From NCBI GenBank assembly GCA_036936605.1, contig JAUPFV010000003.1:77050273-77114272 (forward strand): a DNA stretch of 64,000 bases. Reading direction: 5' to 3'. Shown piece by piece: positions 43,896-57,480 of this stretch. Position 1 is the stretch's first letter. Each line of letters opens with the position of its first letter. Under the pieces are notes generated by a model, which was not told where the DNA came from, did no database searches, and saw nothing but the letters and a program-made list of their open reading frames with translations. A program made the position numbers and the translations under genes. The stretch is from Limnanthes douglasii subsp. nivea. Taxonomy: Eukaryota > Streptophyta > Magnoliopsida > Brassicales > Limnanthaceae.

Positions 43896-44816
43896 TGATA
43901 AGGGGATAATCACCACATATATAAAAAATATATATGAATAATCAACATGCAGTGGGATAGAGAATACGACGAGTTGAGCTGGTTACAAGATAGGAAACAA
44001 TTACGAGCAGAGGCAAAGTCATACCGAAAAGGAACTGAAGCTGAGTGAAGGGATAGAGGTTAAACGAATATTAAGACTGACAAACAGCTGATGGGTTAAG
44101 ATAACTCGAGCAAACGACTTCACCGAGCAATGAATAAGAGAGATGAGGGCACATGAAGATAACCAGACCTTTTGTCGAAGCGAAGAGAGATCTGAACGAG
44201 AATCATACTATGTAGAGGGGAAAGAAATGGAAAAGCGCATGGTCTATTACGTGGATTAGGTCGATCAAGTAACGCACCGACCATAGAGGAGAAAACTGGG
44301 AAGGAGCTCAGCCTACTACGAGGGATGAGGCCGATCGAGCACCTTACCGAGTAGAGAGGAAAATACCGGAAATGTGCTCAGTCTATTACGCGGATAAAGC
44401 CGACCAAACATCTTTTACGTCAAAGGATTTTCAAACAAGCAATTTAAAACCACATTAATTGAACCAATCAAACCACTAACATAATGGCGCCATTAATTTA
44501 GGTGCCACGATGTAAATATAGTTCTACGTGTAGTTAGTGGAGTCAAATATCGTAGTAATGACTTGTAAACGGAAATAGAAGATGTAAATAAGCAGAATAA
44601 CCATAAGCTATGTAATTTCTCTTCCTTGATAATAAAACTTTTCTATTTAGAAATTTCCTTTGATATTTTCCCATAACAATAGTTACATATACCAAGTTAA
44701 AGTAAAGTACGCCGATGAATATATATTTAATTTTTTTACATATATATATGTCTATGTATATATTCGAGGTTAAAATAAAATACACCAATAAATAGTTATT
44801 CGGTGAATAATAAATT
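43896..44816 (+). repeat. 5' LTR of family B, probably truncated
   Basis: Starts TGATAAGGGG and matches 49939-50848 and, reversed, 1949-1022. It then diverges from both at about 44817, while those two continue to match each other for about 330 bp. A deletion may have removed the LTR end and the primer site. Confidence 0.8.
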
Positions 44817-44819
44817 AGA

Positions 44820-46070
44820 ATTGTTATGGGAAACTGCGAGGAATTGGAGGACTAGTACAAATCCGTTGGTGAGACGAGATGTGTTGCGTCTTATCACAAC
44901 TACCAGCCAAGTCGCTGTTGCAGCCCGCATGGGAACCACGGAACCGAAAAAACAGGTGACACAGTCGATCGTACGGATCGAGCCGGAAATTAGCACACAC
45001 AGACTGGTAGCGGCCCCCGTTGTAGCCCCAAGTGATAATCCGACGGCAGCACCGACTTTTCGACAGCTAGGACAACAATTTCAGAACCTACAGCAGGAGC
45101 AACCCATAGTGGCATGCGAGCAAGATGCCCGAGAATAATCCATGCACGCTACCCTAGCAACAATGAATGATGCGCTTCACGCCTTAACTACTAAGGTAAG
45201 AGAAACTAGTCGAGCTAACCACCCATCCGGATCCGATGGCAACTGCGTAAAAAGAGGGAACTGGTCCTCCAAGCGTGACAACAAAAGAGAGGGAGAAAGA
45301 GAGAGTGGTAATAAGAAGCGCTCTAAGGAACATGCGTATATGCAAAAGGTACACCACATTGCTTCGAATAGGGAAAAAAGGATGCAAATGTTCATTATAA
45401 CCAGGTAAGACCGAGAATGTCCTATTATATACTCAAAGAATCATCTTTTGCGGAAAAAATCATGGAGGCCCAGTTGCCAAGGAAGTTCGGCCCATTCAGA
45501 ATGGAAGCTTACAATGGAGGAATTCCATAACATGATGATAACGTGTAATCCCGACGACGTTATGCTGTGCCGAGCCCTCTCAATGACCCTCAAGGGAAAT
45601 GAAATAAACTGGTTCAGCAGTCAACCCAAAGGATCCATTCGCTATCTTGCTGGCTTATTGAAGGCATTTAAAGAGAGGTTTGTTGGCAAGAATGAGCTAA
45701 GACGTGAGCGAGATTCGTTCATGGACCTCTACCAGAGGAGAGGTGAGTTCTTTAAAAGTTATGTTAAGCATTTTATTCGTGCCATGAACTCATTGCTAGA
45801 TCTAAAGGAAAATATGGTTGTAGCCTCTCTGAAGAGAGGTATTGACCGTCGAGGGGAACTATATGCTGACCTGATCAAATTTCTAATGGAGGTGGGAGAT
45901 CTATTCGCTCGCGCGGACACAGTCATACGAGTAGATTATGCTCGGAAAGAAGGCTCACCCGACATATATGTTTCAGATTCTAAAGGGGGAATACCTGACC
46001 GCAGTAGGACTGATGATGTACCTCGTCGGGACACCAGCAACGAGTGCAACACTACAAAAATCCATCCATA
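44820..46070 (+). pseudogene. gag relic, family B
   Basis: The N-terminal part is at 44820-45400 and the retrotransposon gag domain at 45448-46000, including D-D-V-M-L-C-R-A, a W-F-x-x-Q-P-K-G-S-I pattern and F-V-G-K-N-E-L. Stops at 45136 and between 45405 and 45448 break the frame. Confidence 0.75.
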
Positions 46071-46179
46071 AAATTTACCCCGTTGACCGAGTCCATATCA
46101 GTCATATATGATCAAACAAATGGAAGAACAAAGTATCAAACGCCACAAGTAATGAACGTCTATGGTTTCAAGTGATTGA

Positions 46180-47110
46180 GCAAGCACTTTTTCTCATACC
46201 ACAATGATCATGGACATCTGACGGATAAATGCGGGTAACTCAGAAAATAAATTTAGAGGTTGATAGAAAACGGGGAGCTCATCCAATTTATCATGAAACA
46301 AGATCATCAAAGACAACCCGAACAAAGGGAAGAAGTACACCCAGTCAATGAAGACAAGCCTGGTAATGATACCCAGGAAGATAAAGGAAGACACTAGTGG
46401 TTGTTCACCATCCCGGGGGGCAATCTGATGTGACGATCGAAGAGAATGCTAACAAGTTAAGATATTCCAAGGTATCAAGTAATGTTATCTCAAATGAGGG
46501 AGGCCAATCTCCATCATTTTTCACCATCGCGGACTGAAAGTTAGATATGAGACAAGGGAAAAAGATAAGCAAAAGGACGTGAGCCGACCTTGAAGTATGT
46601 GAGGTCGAGGCTCCCTTGAATCATAACTACCACAATCCAGTGGAAGATCGTACATTTAATGACGATGATTTACAGGAGGTCAGCACACCCATGAAGATGC
46701 GCTGATAATAGACCCTGACATTGGAGGAGTTATGGTAACACGACTCCTAGTCGACGGGGGAAGTTCTGCCAACATTATATTCAAAGTAAGCTATGAAAAT
46801 GAAAAATGTTCCTCCTTACGAGCCAACCCAACAAGCATTGGTTGGTTATGAAAGACAAGTGTCTCAATATGTTAGAGAAGTGGATTTGATGATTAAAGCG
46901 GGATATGAAGCCACTAGGCGCGAGCTAAAAACCTTATTCATGATCTCAGACGCCCCCAATTTCTATCATGCAATAATAGGTAGGCTATGGTTGCATTGGA
47001 TGGAAGCTACCTCGTGCACGTTAAGATAATGTATCACGTACTAGGTAGAAAATATAGTGGGAATCATCAGAGGAAGTCAACGTACTACGAGGTCATGTTA
47101 CGCAGTTACT
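46180..47110 (+). pseudogene. gag-pol linker and protease relic, family B
   Basis: The linker motif Y-H-N-D-H-G-H-L-T-D-K-C at about 46197-46232 has all metal-like ligands. The protease active site at about 46750-46765 reads V-D-G-G-S-S where D-T-G-S-S is expected (Thr to Gly). A shift follows at about 46790. The C-terminal protease part continues to about 47030 (I-I-G-R-x-W-L). Confidence 0.7.
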
Positions 47111-47539
47111 GTTGGCCCAGCAAATCCCCTCTGATAGAAATTAACTAGCGAGTGGGGGGCAGTGGCAAATGGTAGTGAACCGTTCTCGCCGGAACCAATA
47201 GATGACCTGAGGGGATTGGAACAACCAAAACAGGACCCGTCTGACTTAGTGGAGAAGATAGTAACCAAGGGTCGCACTTCTCGGTTGGGTAATCATCTAA
47301 ACTTCTATTTTAAACAATTATTAATTAAACTATTCGAAAAAAAAATTGGATATGTTTGCATGGGAAGCTAGCGATATTTCAGGTGTCGATCCTTCAGTCA
47401 TCTACCATAAATTGGCTATCGTTTGTATGTTAAACATGTACGATAAAAGCGACGATCTTTTTCTCCCAAGAAGCAAGAGCCCATATCTGTGGCAGTAACA
47501 AAATTATCTAGGCTCAGGCATATCCGGCCGGCTCGATAT

Positions 47540-49150
47540 CCGCTCTAATTAACAAACCTGGTTTTAGTGAAGAAGAAGAGATGTCAATAGCGCATACCCG
47601 TCGAGTTTACTAACCTGAACAGAGCATGTCCAAAGGAGGCGTTCACATTACCCCGCATCGACCAACTTGTGGACTCGGCTTCGGGATGTGAGTTTTTATC
47701 AGTCATGGATGCATACTCGGGTTATAACCAAATCCACTTTGACCCTTCCAGATGAAGAGCATACCACATTCCAAACCGAAAGTGGCCTATACAGTTACAC
47801 GGTTATGCCTTTTGGACTCAAATACGCGGGCTCTACATATCAACATCTTGTTAATCACATCTTTAATGAGCACTTAAATCAACATATGGAGGCATATATC
47901 GATGGCGTTATTATCAAGACACATACGGTAAACCAACAACTTGTGATGCTCCAAACAATGTTCGACCTCCTACGTCAATAAAATTTAAAGCTCAATACAA
48001 TCAAATGATCTTTTAGAATAAGACGGGGTAAATTCCTACACTACATCATGAGTAAAAAGGGAATCAAGGCCGACTCAGACGCATTTACAAAAGGTTATAT
48101 GGATGGCACCACCTCAGAATATCAATGAAGTGCAATGTCTCACAGGACGCCTTGTGGTACTTTCCCGCTTCATTTCCAGAGCAATTGACAAGACCCATCT
48201 TTTTTCGAGATACTTCGAGGGGCTAATAAATTCAAGTGGATCGAGGAATGCAATAAATTATTCGACGAGCTCAAAAACTATCTTATGACGCCAGATATTT
48301 TATCTGCACCCCTCACCGATGAGCTATTCTTTATATACTTATCTGTTTCACCATTATTGGTCAATGCAGGTTTGGTACGAGAGTCAGCCGGAGTCCAATG
48401 ACCTATCTATTATATTAGCAAAACCTTAGTCAACGCGGAGACTAGGTACCTTAATTTGGAAAAACTTACGTTGGGATTAGTAACAGCCGCTCGGAAAATG
48501 CGCCCGTACTTCCAAGGTCACACGATTGTAGTCCATACATTTTTCCCTCTCAAATCGTTTTTGTAGAAACCGGATGCCTCGGGAAGATTGACCAATTGGA
48601 TCATCGAGCTCGGAGAATATGATATCCATTTTGAGTTGCGCACGATAATTAAAGCGCGGGTTGTAGGTGATTTCCTGACAGAGTTTTCTTCACCCATAGA
48701 CGTTTCTCTTGTAGAACATGACACTACGATACCGACAGACTTAGCAGAATGGAATGTCGAGACAGATGCGACATTGAGTACGTCAGGAGGAGGAGCAGGG
48801 ATTATCCTACATTTACCTACAAGATAAGATATTCAGAAAGCAACTCGATTCAATTTCCTGGTGAGTAATAATGTCGCAGTGTATGAAGCGGTAGTCAACG
48901 CTGATATGTGGGGCCCACCTTCTCAAAATCCGATCTGAATCCCAGTTAGTGATTCACCAGGCTCATGGTATTTATGATGCGAAAAGAAGGAACCGAATGA
49001 TATTTAGCGGCACTTAAGGAATGTCAATCCCATTTTTCAAAACAAATACAGTATGAGCAAGTCCTGCGCCAAGAAAATTCAGCTACCATCACCCTCGCCA
49101 AAGCTGCAGCTCTGGGTAAAAATTTGCTCATTATCACACAATAGTTTCCT
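47540..49150 (+). pseudogene. Reverse transcriptase and RNase H relic, family B
   Basis: Reverse transcriptase fragments span 47560-48000 with F-L-S-V-M-D-A-Y-S-G-Y, T-V-M-P-F-G-L-K, and an active-site box Y-I-D-G (second Asp to Gly at 47904-47906). The first RNase H is at 48230-48700 and the start of the second at 48745-48900 with E-T-D-A. Frame changes occur near 47750, 47980, 48200 and 48830. Confidence 0.8.
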
Positions 49151-49610
49151 ACCACTGAGCTGATCCATCAGAATAAAGTCGTACATACAATTAACATCAC
49201 CACCGATTGACGGGAAAATTACTTAATTTATCTTAATTATTGTACCATCTCATCCGACAAGACCACAGCTCGCACATTTCATCTACGGGTTTCCAAATAA
49301 TATATTTTAGAAGGTGTCTTATACCGCAAAAGCGCCACCCGATCATTGTTGTGGTGCTTCAACCAAGTAAAACCTACCACAGTTATGGAAAACCTACTTG
49401 AAGGCGAGGAAATGGTACATTGCGGTTGCTGAAGCCTTATCCCACGTTTCATACTAGCTTGTTATTATTAGCCGGAATTAGCCGCGGATGCCGAGCAGTT
49501 GATCCAGCAATGCGACCAGTGTCAATAATTCGCCAATAGAGGGTATCTACCGAGCGAGCCAATGCAATCTGTAACCATTCCTTGTCCCCTTTAATAAATG
49601 AGGTTTGTCA
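49151..49610 (+). pseudogene. Integrase zinc-finger remnant, family B
   Basis: Around 49390-49540 are H-C-G and Q-C-D-Q-C-Q remnants of the HHCC domain. The catalytic core is missing because of the deletion at about 49595. Confidence 0.6.
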
Positions 49611-49938
49611 CTGCACGTATGATGTCAATTCAAGAAGTAAAGTGCATGCAAGATGTAATGACGGTTAAGTATAAACCTACACGTCTCTAACAAAAACTAA
49701 AGCGCCATTTTTTGCAATTATGGCATCAATGTCAGACCACTCATACCCCACGCGCCTGCTACTATCGCCACATGTCAAACTGTCGTTATATATTCAAACG
49801 AATCATCATTAGCAACTGAAGTCATAGACTTTCCATAAATTAATAAATCCCTAAAGGATATTCTCTTTATTAAATAACGTTGATTTATTTCATGGATGTT
49901 ACTTTTTCATCATACAATCCATGAACTAGGGGGTGTCC
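49611..49938 (+). repeat. 3' untranslated region of family B
   Basis: Matches 1950-2245 in reverse. It ends with the purine-rich CTAGGGGGTGTCC before the LTR. Confidence 0.75.
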
Positions 49939-51194
49939 TGATAATGGGATAATCACCACACATAAAAATAATAAACATACGAATAATCAACAGGGAGCGG
50001 GACAGAGAAGACGATGAGCTGATCTTGTACAAGATATGAAGGAATTATGAGTAGAGGCGAGGTCAGACTGAAGAGGGACCGAGGCTAAGCGAATGAACAA
50101 ATGTTGAACGTATAGTAAGACTGACAAACAGCTGATGGGTTAAGATAACCCGAGCAATTGACTTCATCGAGCAATAAATAAGAGAGACGATGAAACAAAA
50201 GGATAACCAAATATTTTACTGAATCGAAGAGAGATCTGAACAAGAATCAAACCAAGGATATGGGAAATGACTAGAAAATGCATGGTTTATTACACGGATT
50301 AGGTCGATTAAGCAACGGACTGAGTAGAGATGATGAGACTGGAAAGTAACTCAGCCTACTACGAGGATGAGGCTGATCGAGCACCTTACCGAGTTGAGAG
50401 AAAAAGAATAGATAGACGATCGGTCTATTACGTGGATAAATCCGACTACACATCTTTTACATCAAGGGATAGTCAAGGTAGCGGTTTAAAGCCACATCGA
50501 TTGGACCTATCAAACCACTAATGTAATGGCCATTAATTTAGGTACCACAATTAAATACAGTTCTACGTGTAGTTAGTAGAGTCAAATATCGTAGTAATGA
50601 CTTGTAAACGGTAATAGAGGGTATAAACAAGGAGAAAGTCTTAAGAAATGTAATTTATCTTCCTTGATAATAAAACTTTTATACTTGGAAATCTCTTTTG
50701 TTATTTTCCCATACCAATAGATACATTTCCAAGTTAAAGTAAAGTATGCCGATGAATATATTTAAATTTTTTACATATATATATTGGAGGTTAAAATAAA
50801 ATACACCAATGAATATTTATTCGGTGAATAATAAATTATAATTGTTATTGTTTTTAGCTATGCATATTATCCTCATTGTGATTTTGGAATGGTTTGGGTT
50901 CTAAAACTAAACTATTAAGAAGATCGAACTTTTAAAAATCATGTCAAGTTAATTTAAAAAGTTTTAAGCTTTATAAATTCATATTATATTGATAGAAATA
51001 CGCAAATATGTAAATTATATAAAACTAAAATTTATGGTACAAACTTTTAATTAAGTTAGTGGAGAAATTATATTCAGAAAAATGTGAATACTTTTTTATA
51101 TTTTTATTTTAAAAAAAATGTATGCGATGAGCAGTAACACTATTTAGTGCGGCGACGACCATATTGAAGTCATATTATTTTATTTCATTTTCAT
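49939..51194 (+). repeat. 3' LTR of family B
   Basis: Matches the 5' LTR as far as 50848 and the reversed copy at 1949-700 over its whole length. Ends abruptly at the copia LTR. Confidence 0.75.
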
Positions 51195-51902
51195 AGTCAA
51201 CGAAGACTCTTTTATATATAAGTAGGTTACATAAAGACTCTCAAAACACAAAAGACTCAATCAGTATTTGTAACAAAAAATAATATGATTTACAAAACCA
51301 TCTCTTGAGTGTTTATCTATTACCTCACTTGTCTCTCAAAAAAGTTGGAGAGATTTCACTCTCTGAGGAAATATCTTCTCATGTAATTGTATCTCTACAA
51401 TTACAGTTGCATCACATCACACATTGTATATCAATATACTTTTTCTAATTATAGGTTTATGGGAACCCTAATTCTTCATTAGACGTTCTAGATTAGATCT
51501 TAGTAATCAATGGCTGAAATAACCCTTACTCCATTACTATAAGAAAACCCAATTAATATAGGAGTCCTAGTAAATAGAATATTTTTATTCGGCACATGTG
51601 CTACTGTTCAACGCTTCAGATCAGAATGGTGTTTCTGATCAGTTTTCTTCTACTATATTCACTTTGGCCAACCTACTTTAACTCAACACATATTTTATTT
51701 GACCCAATGGTCATCATTATTTTACAGCTTATATCAGCCTTTAAGATCAGTAGACATCTCTACAACTAGGTTACGACTCAAGCACCAGAGAGTTTCAATA
51801 GGTATGTATATACATGTAACGGTAGATCTAACACCCATGTAGTCATTTGGTAATACACGTGTTGACAAGTTAATTCTAACCAACACCTAAAAATTCTCCA
51901 CA
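51195..51902 (-). repeat. 3' LTR of the copia element
   Basis: Aligns along its length with 56227-56901. Shared blocks include GGTTACATARAGACTC, CATCACATCACACATTGTAT and CGACTCAAGCACCA. Confidence 0.85.
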
Positions 51903-52129
51903 GATGGTTATAATAACTCCAATATACATTGAATCAAATGTTTATACTCTATTGAGATGAGCTCATTGTCATCCCAGACTTGAACCAGTCTCATGCAGGT
52001 GCGCTTTGAATCCGACAATACCTTTATAGAGCATCAGAAGGGTTTTTCTCGCTAGCAATATTAGCCACCTTCACTTGCTCTTTCTTCTCTACATCTCCTA
52101 TAAAATGTATCTTAATTTTTACATGTTTA

Positions 52130-53460
52130 GTTCACTCATGGAACTCTAAATTTTCATTAAATGAATAGAACTTGTGTTATCATAGAAAATAACCACATCT
52201 TGCTCAAGACCAGTGAGTTCACTTAACAATACCTGCAGCCAAATAACGTCCTTTATGGCTTCTGTAGCAGCCATATATTCGGGTTCAGTAGATGACAATG
52301 CAACGACCTTTTATATACAACACTTCCAACTAGCCACTCTTCCAAGTACAGTAAATAGATAACCCTAAGTAAACTTTATAGTGTCAATGTAGCATGTGTA
52401 ACCGGAGTCGACATACCCAATTAGCATTATATCATTCATATCCTTCTAATTGTAACACAAACCTACAATAGTCGAGCCGTTCAAGTATCTTATGAGCCAC
52501 TTCAGTATATGCTAATGCAGCTACTGATTCGACATGAATATGCTTCAAACACTTATGACATGTGCAAGATCATGTCTTGTGCTGATCATAGCATATATAA
52601 TGTTAATAATAAAATTGGCATAAAGTATCACTTATATATACTTCTTATCTTATGCTTTGGTTGGTTCTTGAGTGGAAATGAGTTTGAATTAGGAACCAAT
52701 GGGAGTTCCAACCGATTTAGCTCCGGGCATCTCCGGGCATTGAGAACTTCCTTATGATATTTTGTATATATTCTTGTTGAGATAATAATATATACCCTTT
52801 TGTTTTGTTCCTCTTAATCTCAATACTAAATATTCTCTTAGCCTTTCTCATATCCTTCATGTCAAACTCTCATTTTAGTTGAGTCTTTACCGATTCAATT
52901 TATTTCCTATTTATACCAGCTATTAGTATGTTATCCATATACAACAACAATAGGACATGTCAGTCCATATGTGTTTCCCCATTATAATGAACACATATGT
53001 CGTAGCAACTATAGATGTTATTAATGGATCTCATAAAATAATTAAATCTTCTATTCCACTGCATTATCGATTGTTTTAGCCCATACAATGGGTCTCTTCA
53101 TATAACCCTCATCCCTTTATTCAAACTCATTCAGTTAACACATGTAAAATATATCTTCTAATTCAACATGGAGAAAGGGATTATTAATATCTATTTTATG
53201 TAACTTAAGATCAAATTTTTAACATTTGAAAGAAGAACCTTGATGAAGGTTTGTTTTCACAAACACCGAGAACATATCATTAAAATTCATACCCTTCTTT
53301 TGCGTAAAAACCTTAGTTACGAGCCTAGCCTTGTATTTGGATAACTCAAAACCAGAAATAACTCGCTTTCTATTGAATATCCATTTACTCCCAAATATCT
53401 TTGAACCCTTTGAATACTTCACAAAAATCTAGGCGTTCATCTTCTTGAGAGATTGCAGTT
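52130..53460 (-). pseudogene. copia reverse transcriptase and RNase H relic
   Basis: 53422-53219 gives the start of copia RT (F-G-S-K-W-I-F, Y-K-A-R-L-V-T-K, F-N-D-M-F-S). At about 52320-52240 the minus strand shows A-L-S-S-T-E-P-E-Y-M-A-A-T-E, the hallmark of copia RNase H. The region between is disrupted. Confidence 0.8.
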
Positions 53461-53899
53461 TTTTATGGTTGTACAACATTTCTTATTATGTTTCTCTTGA
53501 TATCATCATAATACATTTCACTTTAAGAATATATTTATGTATTTTAATCAATAAAGTATAATTAATTACATAAGAAAAACCGTACATTTGCAGTTATTTG
53601 CTTGGTCTATGTGCTATATTCCTTTCTAGTTGATAACTATCATGTTCGCGTTTCTCTCCAATTTGATAACATAAAGGCCCAAAAACAACAGAAATTTGAT
53701 CTACTTTAGACTTATATAGTGGTTGAATTTCCTCTGTATGAACTGAGGTAAAACCAGGCCAAAAATATTATTGGATAGAAGCATCACCAACTTTACGTTG
53801 TAGATAATCTCCATTATCAACTTCACATCATTTCCAACAAGAATCGGCTGAGTATCAACTGTATTCTTCAATGGCATGCCCTTCTTATTGAAAACCACA

Positions 53900-54990
53900 T
53901 CACTGCTTATCAAAGCCTTCTAACGTCCACGTTCAAGACATCATAACCTATACCCTTACAATTCTTCTGGATAGCCTAGGAATAAATATATAATCCTCTT
54001 GGCCTAAGCTTATCCGGCTTCACATGTGCGTAAGCATCACATCCAAACACTCTCAAATGTTCAAGCTTAGGTTTCTTTCTAGTCCAGGCCTCTTGAGTAA
54101 AACAAAACTTAAGCACCATATATTTATACTTATCCATGATATATGCAGCCTTTGTCACATCTTCTCCTTAGATTCTTTGACCCATATTAGCTGTATGAAC
54201 CATTCATTTAAACCATTCCAACATGTTTCAGTTTACTCTTTTAAAAAATTTATTCTATTGAGGAGCCTCATTTATAGTTCGGTATCTAGCAATGCCAAAC
54301 TTTACCCAATAGCTAGTAAACTCCTTATTCACATATTCCAAGCTATTATTAGTATAAATCTTTTTCAAAATTTTCCTAGTCTGATTCTCTACGAAATTCT
54401 TCCAGCTCACAAAGAAATCAAATGATTCATCTTTGGACTTCAAAATTGGAATCTCATACTTTCTTGTAATAGTCATCAATCAACAATATAAAGTAACTTG
54501 CACCACCTATGGTAGGTTCTCATGTTGAACCCTAAAGTTTTGAATGAACATAATCGAGTACTTTATTAGATGATTATTTACTGGGTAGAAATTTCACCCT
54601 TTTACTCTTACAAAAAACGTAGCTTTCACGAAAGCTTATCTTCTAAAGTGTTGTACCATTTAACGATCTTTGTTTACTTGATTTACTAAGTCCCTTCTCA
54701 CTTAAATTCCACAATCAATGATGCCACAAGATGGTAGAATCTTACACTACACTAGATATGTCGTATTACTACGGTGCCCTCAAGAATTAACACACCATTA
54801 GTCCTATAAGATTTCATAACAACAAAGGAGATTTGGAAAATCCTAAGGTTGCCGTCTTCACTCTTATAGGTCAACCCTTCATCATCTATCATTCTAATAG
54901 AAATAATGCTACGCTTAAATTCTGGTATATACCTTACGATGCTAGTTACTCTCTCAAATATTGTAGAAAAATTGAGGCGTACTGTTCCAA
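53900..54990 (-). pseudogene. copia integrase relic
   Basis: 54479-54255 shows the core with F-x-x-W-K-N-F-V-E-N-Q-T and Y-T-N-N-S-L-E-Y (catalytic Asp changed to Asn in the D-N-G box) and the downstream G-I-A-R-Y-R-T. 54158-53976 gives the following K-P-K-L-E-H-L-R-V-F-G-C-D-A-Y-A-H-V region. Confidence 0.8.
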
Positions 54991-56226
54991 TCATTTTGAT
55001 ATCTCACCATTAGTCATTTCCGAGGAGGACCTTTTTATCGTCAAACATTCACATGTCTTTAAACTAATGCTTATTCAAAGTCATGTGAAATAACACACTA
55101 TAATTTAGCACCCATGTATCGTTGTAAGTGTAAGAATAAGAAGTCATCAACCCATTGCCATACTCATAATCATCAGACACCATTACAACATATCCAGCTT
55201 TGGTCTTCTAACGATTGTTGTTATTTCCCTTCCCCAGGAAGTTCTGACAGATATGTCATTTATTTTTACATATCCTATAGACTACCTTTGAACCCGTCCT
55301 AGAACCTTTGGATTCAACTGAGAGTTTTGTTTCCCTTTACTTGATTTTATCTTTCTTGAATAACCCCTCACATTTAGTTTTTGCCCATCGAAACACTTTT
55401 ATTTTGAAGATCTTTAGAGTTCAATGAGATCTTGAATATGGCCAACGTAAGGGAGTTTCTCCCTTAAAGCATGGTGTCCATGAATTTTTCATACTTCTTC
55501 GCTAGAGAGCTCAAGATAATGATTGGTGGATCATCTTCTTTCATATTCATACCAGCTTCGTTCAAGTCATGTACGCTTCAGTTGTAAACATCTAAGTTCT
55601 TTTGAATCTTTGTGTTACTGTCCATTGACAGTGGGTAAAATCGTTTCTTCATATACAACATATTTACCAATAGATTCTTCATGTAAATCGCATCTAGACG
55701 ATTATATATACCTAACGTCACAGTCTCTTCAGATACCTCTCATAAAACTTCATCTCTCAATCTTAATATTAGGACACTATGAGATTTAGACAGTACCACG
55801 ACATCAAATTGTGTAGATTTATCATCGATAGTAGCCACCAATCCTTTCTATACCAAGAAAACCTTAAATTTTATTATCTATATATTAAAATTATTAGATC
55901 CATAGATTTTTTCTAGGTTAAGCTTCATACACCTCATCTTTTGTAGATTCCCAGTTTTCAAGGTAAGATATACTTTTCCAACCTACAGATCTCAATCGAT
56001 CTACTCCTTCTACTGTTACTCCCTATTCACTACATCACTTATTGAGAGTTAAGCCAGTACACCAGTCTATCATGATGAAAACCGATATACGACTAAAACA
56101 ACTTGTAAAAGAATGATCTAATTTTCCTATACAAGACTAGTAACAAATAAAAGAAATCCTAATAAAAACCAAGAACACATAAGTATAGTTAACATGGTTT
56201 AGATTATAAACAAATCATACATCCAC
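54991..56226 (-). pseudogene. copia gag and leader relic
   Basis: Only weak protein similarity. At about 55262-55235 the minus strand carries a degenerate zinc-knuckle-like cluster (I-C-K-N-K, stop, H-I-C). The assignment rests mainly on position between 5' LTR and integrase. Confidence 0.45.
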
Positions 56227-56901
56227 TGACAACTAACACTCTTTCATATATAATTAGGTTACATAGAGACTCAAAACACAAAGGGCTTAATCACTATTTG
56301 TAACAAAAGATAACATGATTCACATAACTATCTATTCAGTTTTTATCTCTTACCTCGTTTATTTCACTCTCTCATAAAATATTTTATCATATAATTGGTT
56401 ATTTTAAATTACACGCACATCACATCACACATTGTATAACAATATCTTTTTTCAATTTATAAGTTCATGAAAACCTAAATTCTTCACAAGATGCTCTAGA
56501 TTAAAGCTCATTAATCAACGACCCAAATAACTCATTCTCCATTAATATAGGAAAGCCCAATTAACATAAGATTCATAGTAAATAAAATATTTTGCTTTAC
56601 CATATATGCTATAGTCCAACGTTTCAAATCAGAGTGGTGCTTCTGATCAACTTACTTTGACCACTTTTGCTTCGACTAACCTGCTTCGATTCAACACATA
56701 TTTCCCTGGACCCAATGGTCACTAGTCTTCGACAACTTATATCAACCTTTATGATCAATAAATGTCCCTACAACTAAGTCACGACTCAAGCACCAAAGAT
56801 TTTTAATAGTTATTGACTACACATATAAGGGTAAATCTAACATTTATGTAGTCATCCGATAATACCTTTATTGACGAGTTATTCCTAGCCTACACCTAAC
56901 A
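56227..56901 (-). repeat. 5' LTR of the copia element
   Basis: On minus it begins TGTTAGGTGTAGG at 56901 and ends ...TTGTCA at 56227. The first ten bases mirror the drifted left LTR. Confidence 0.85.
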
Positions 56902-57179
56902 TATATATCTATATATATTTTATTATTTTATCGAGTAATTTGGTTTCATGTTTTATCACCATAAATATTTTTACATAAAAATTAAAATAATTTATGTTAA
57001 TTGTCTAATGTGGCTTGTTTAGTTTTGTAGCCTAATTAGTTTCAATTATTAAATCCATTGATGTGCTTCATCGTATAATATTCCTAACCAACCGAAATAA
57101 ATTTGTTGATTCAATGCTTGTTAATGGACTAGTTAGAAAGCATAACAAATATAGATGCTGCACAAGTCACATAATAAAA
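56902..57179. other. AT-rich, nothing recognised
   Basis: No gene or repeat relationship found beyond simple AT richness. Confidence 0.5.
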
Positions 57180-57480
57180 ATCTTATATTTATAAGAATAA
57201 TGGTAGAATTATCAATTGATCGATGATTTTAGTTCTGACTTCTTATCTCCTTTATACGGAAGGAATTTAACTTATTAAATTTATTGTATTAGTATTGATT
57301 GTTCCCTTAATCCTATGAGACCATAATGACCATATACATTAATACGCGGTGTTTATAAAAAGTAAAAGATAACTTCAAAGAGTCTTTATGAATTTGTAAT
57401 TGATTTTTAAAATGTTATAACTTCTATTAACGACATAGGAATCAGAGGCATCGGCCATGAGGCATCTGTCAGAAGACATC
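57180..57480. repeat. Dispersed repeat, copy 1 of a direct pair
   Basis: Similar to 58255-58490: shared TATAAGAATAATGGTA, CTCCTTTAAT, ACCATAA-GACC, TATATTAATAC, GTGTTTAT, and an end block rich in GAGGCATC. Moderately diverged. Type unknown. Confidence 0.6.

Larger units (their letters stand above)
43896..51194 (+). mobile_element. Decayed Ty3/gypsy element, family B
   Basis: Two related LTRs flank remains of gag, protease, RT, RNase H and the integrase zinc finger, all on plus. The integrase core and C-terminal domain are deleted: sequence jumps at about 49595 from the zinc finger to the 3' untranslated region. Dozens of stops and shifts are present. No target duplication was found. The 3' LTR appears to be cut at 51194 by the copia element. 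Confidence 0.85.
51195..56901 (-). mobile_element. Decayed Ty1/copia element
   Basis: Reverse-oriented element with LTRs at 51195-51902 and 56227-56901 (TG...CA on minus for the right one). In between, from high to low coordinates, are gag, integrase, reverse transcriptase and RNase H relics. Integrase before RT is the copia order. LTRs are clearly diverged, stops are everywhere, and no target duplication was seen. An old insertion. Confidence 0.85.

Noticed and set aside
43896..50848. Endogenous pararetrovirus (caulimovirid-like) as an alternative for the RT region
   Set aside because: LTRs, gag, protease-RT-RNase H-integrase order and the integrase zinc finger identify a Ty3/gypsy element. 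No movement-protein-like sequence is present.
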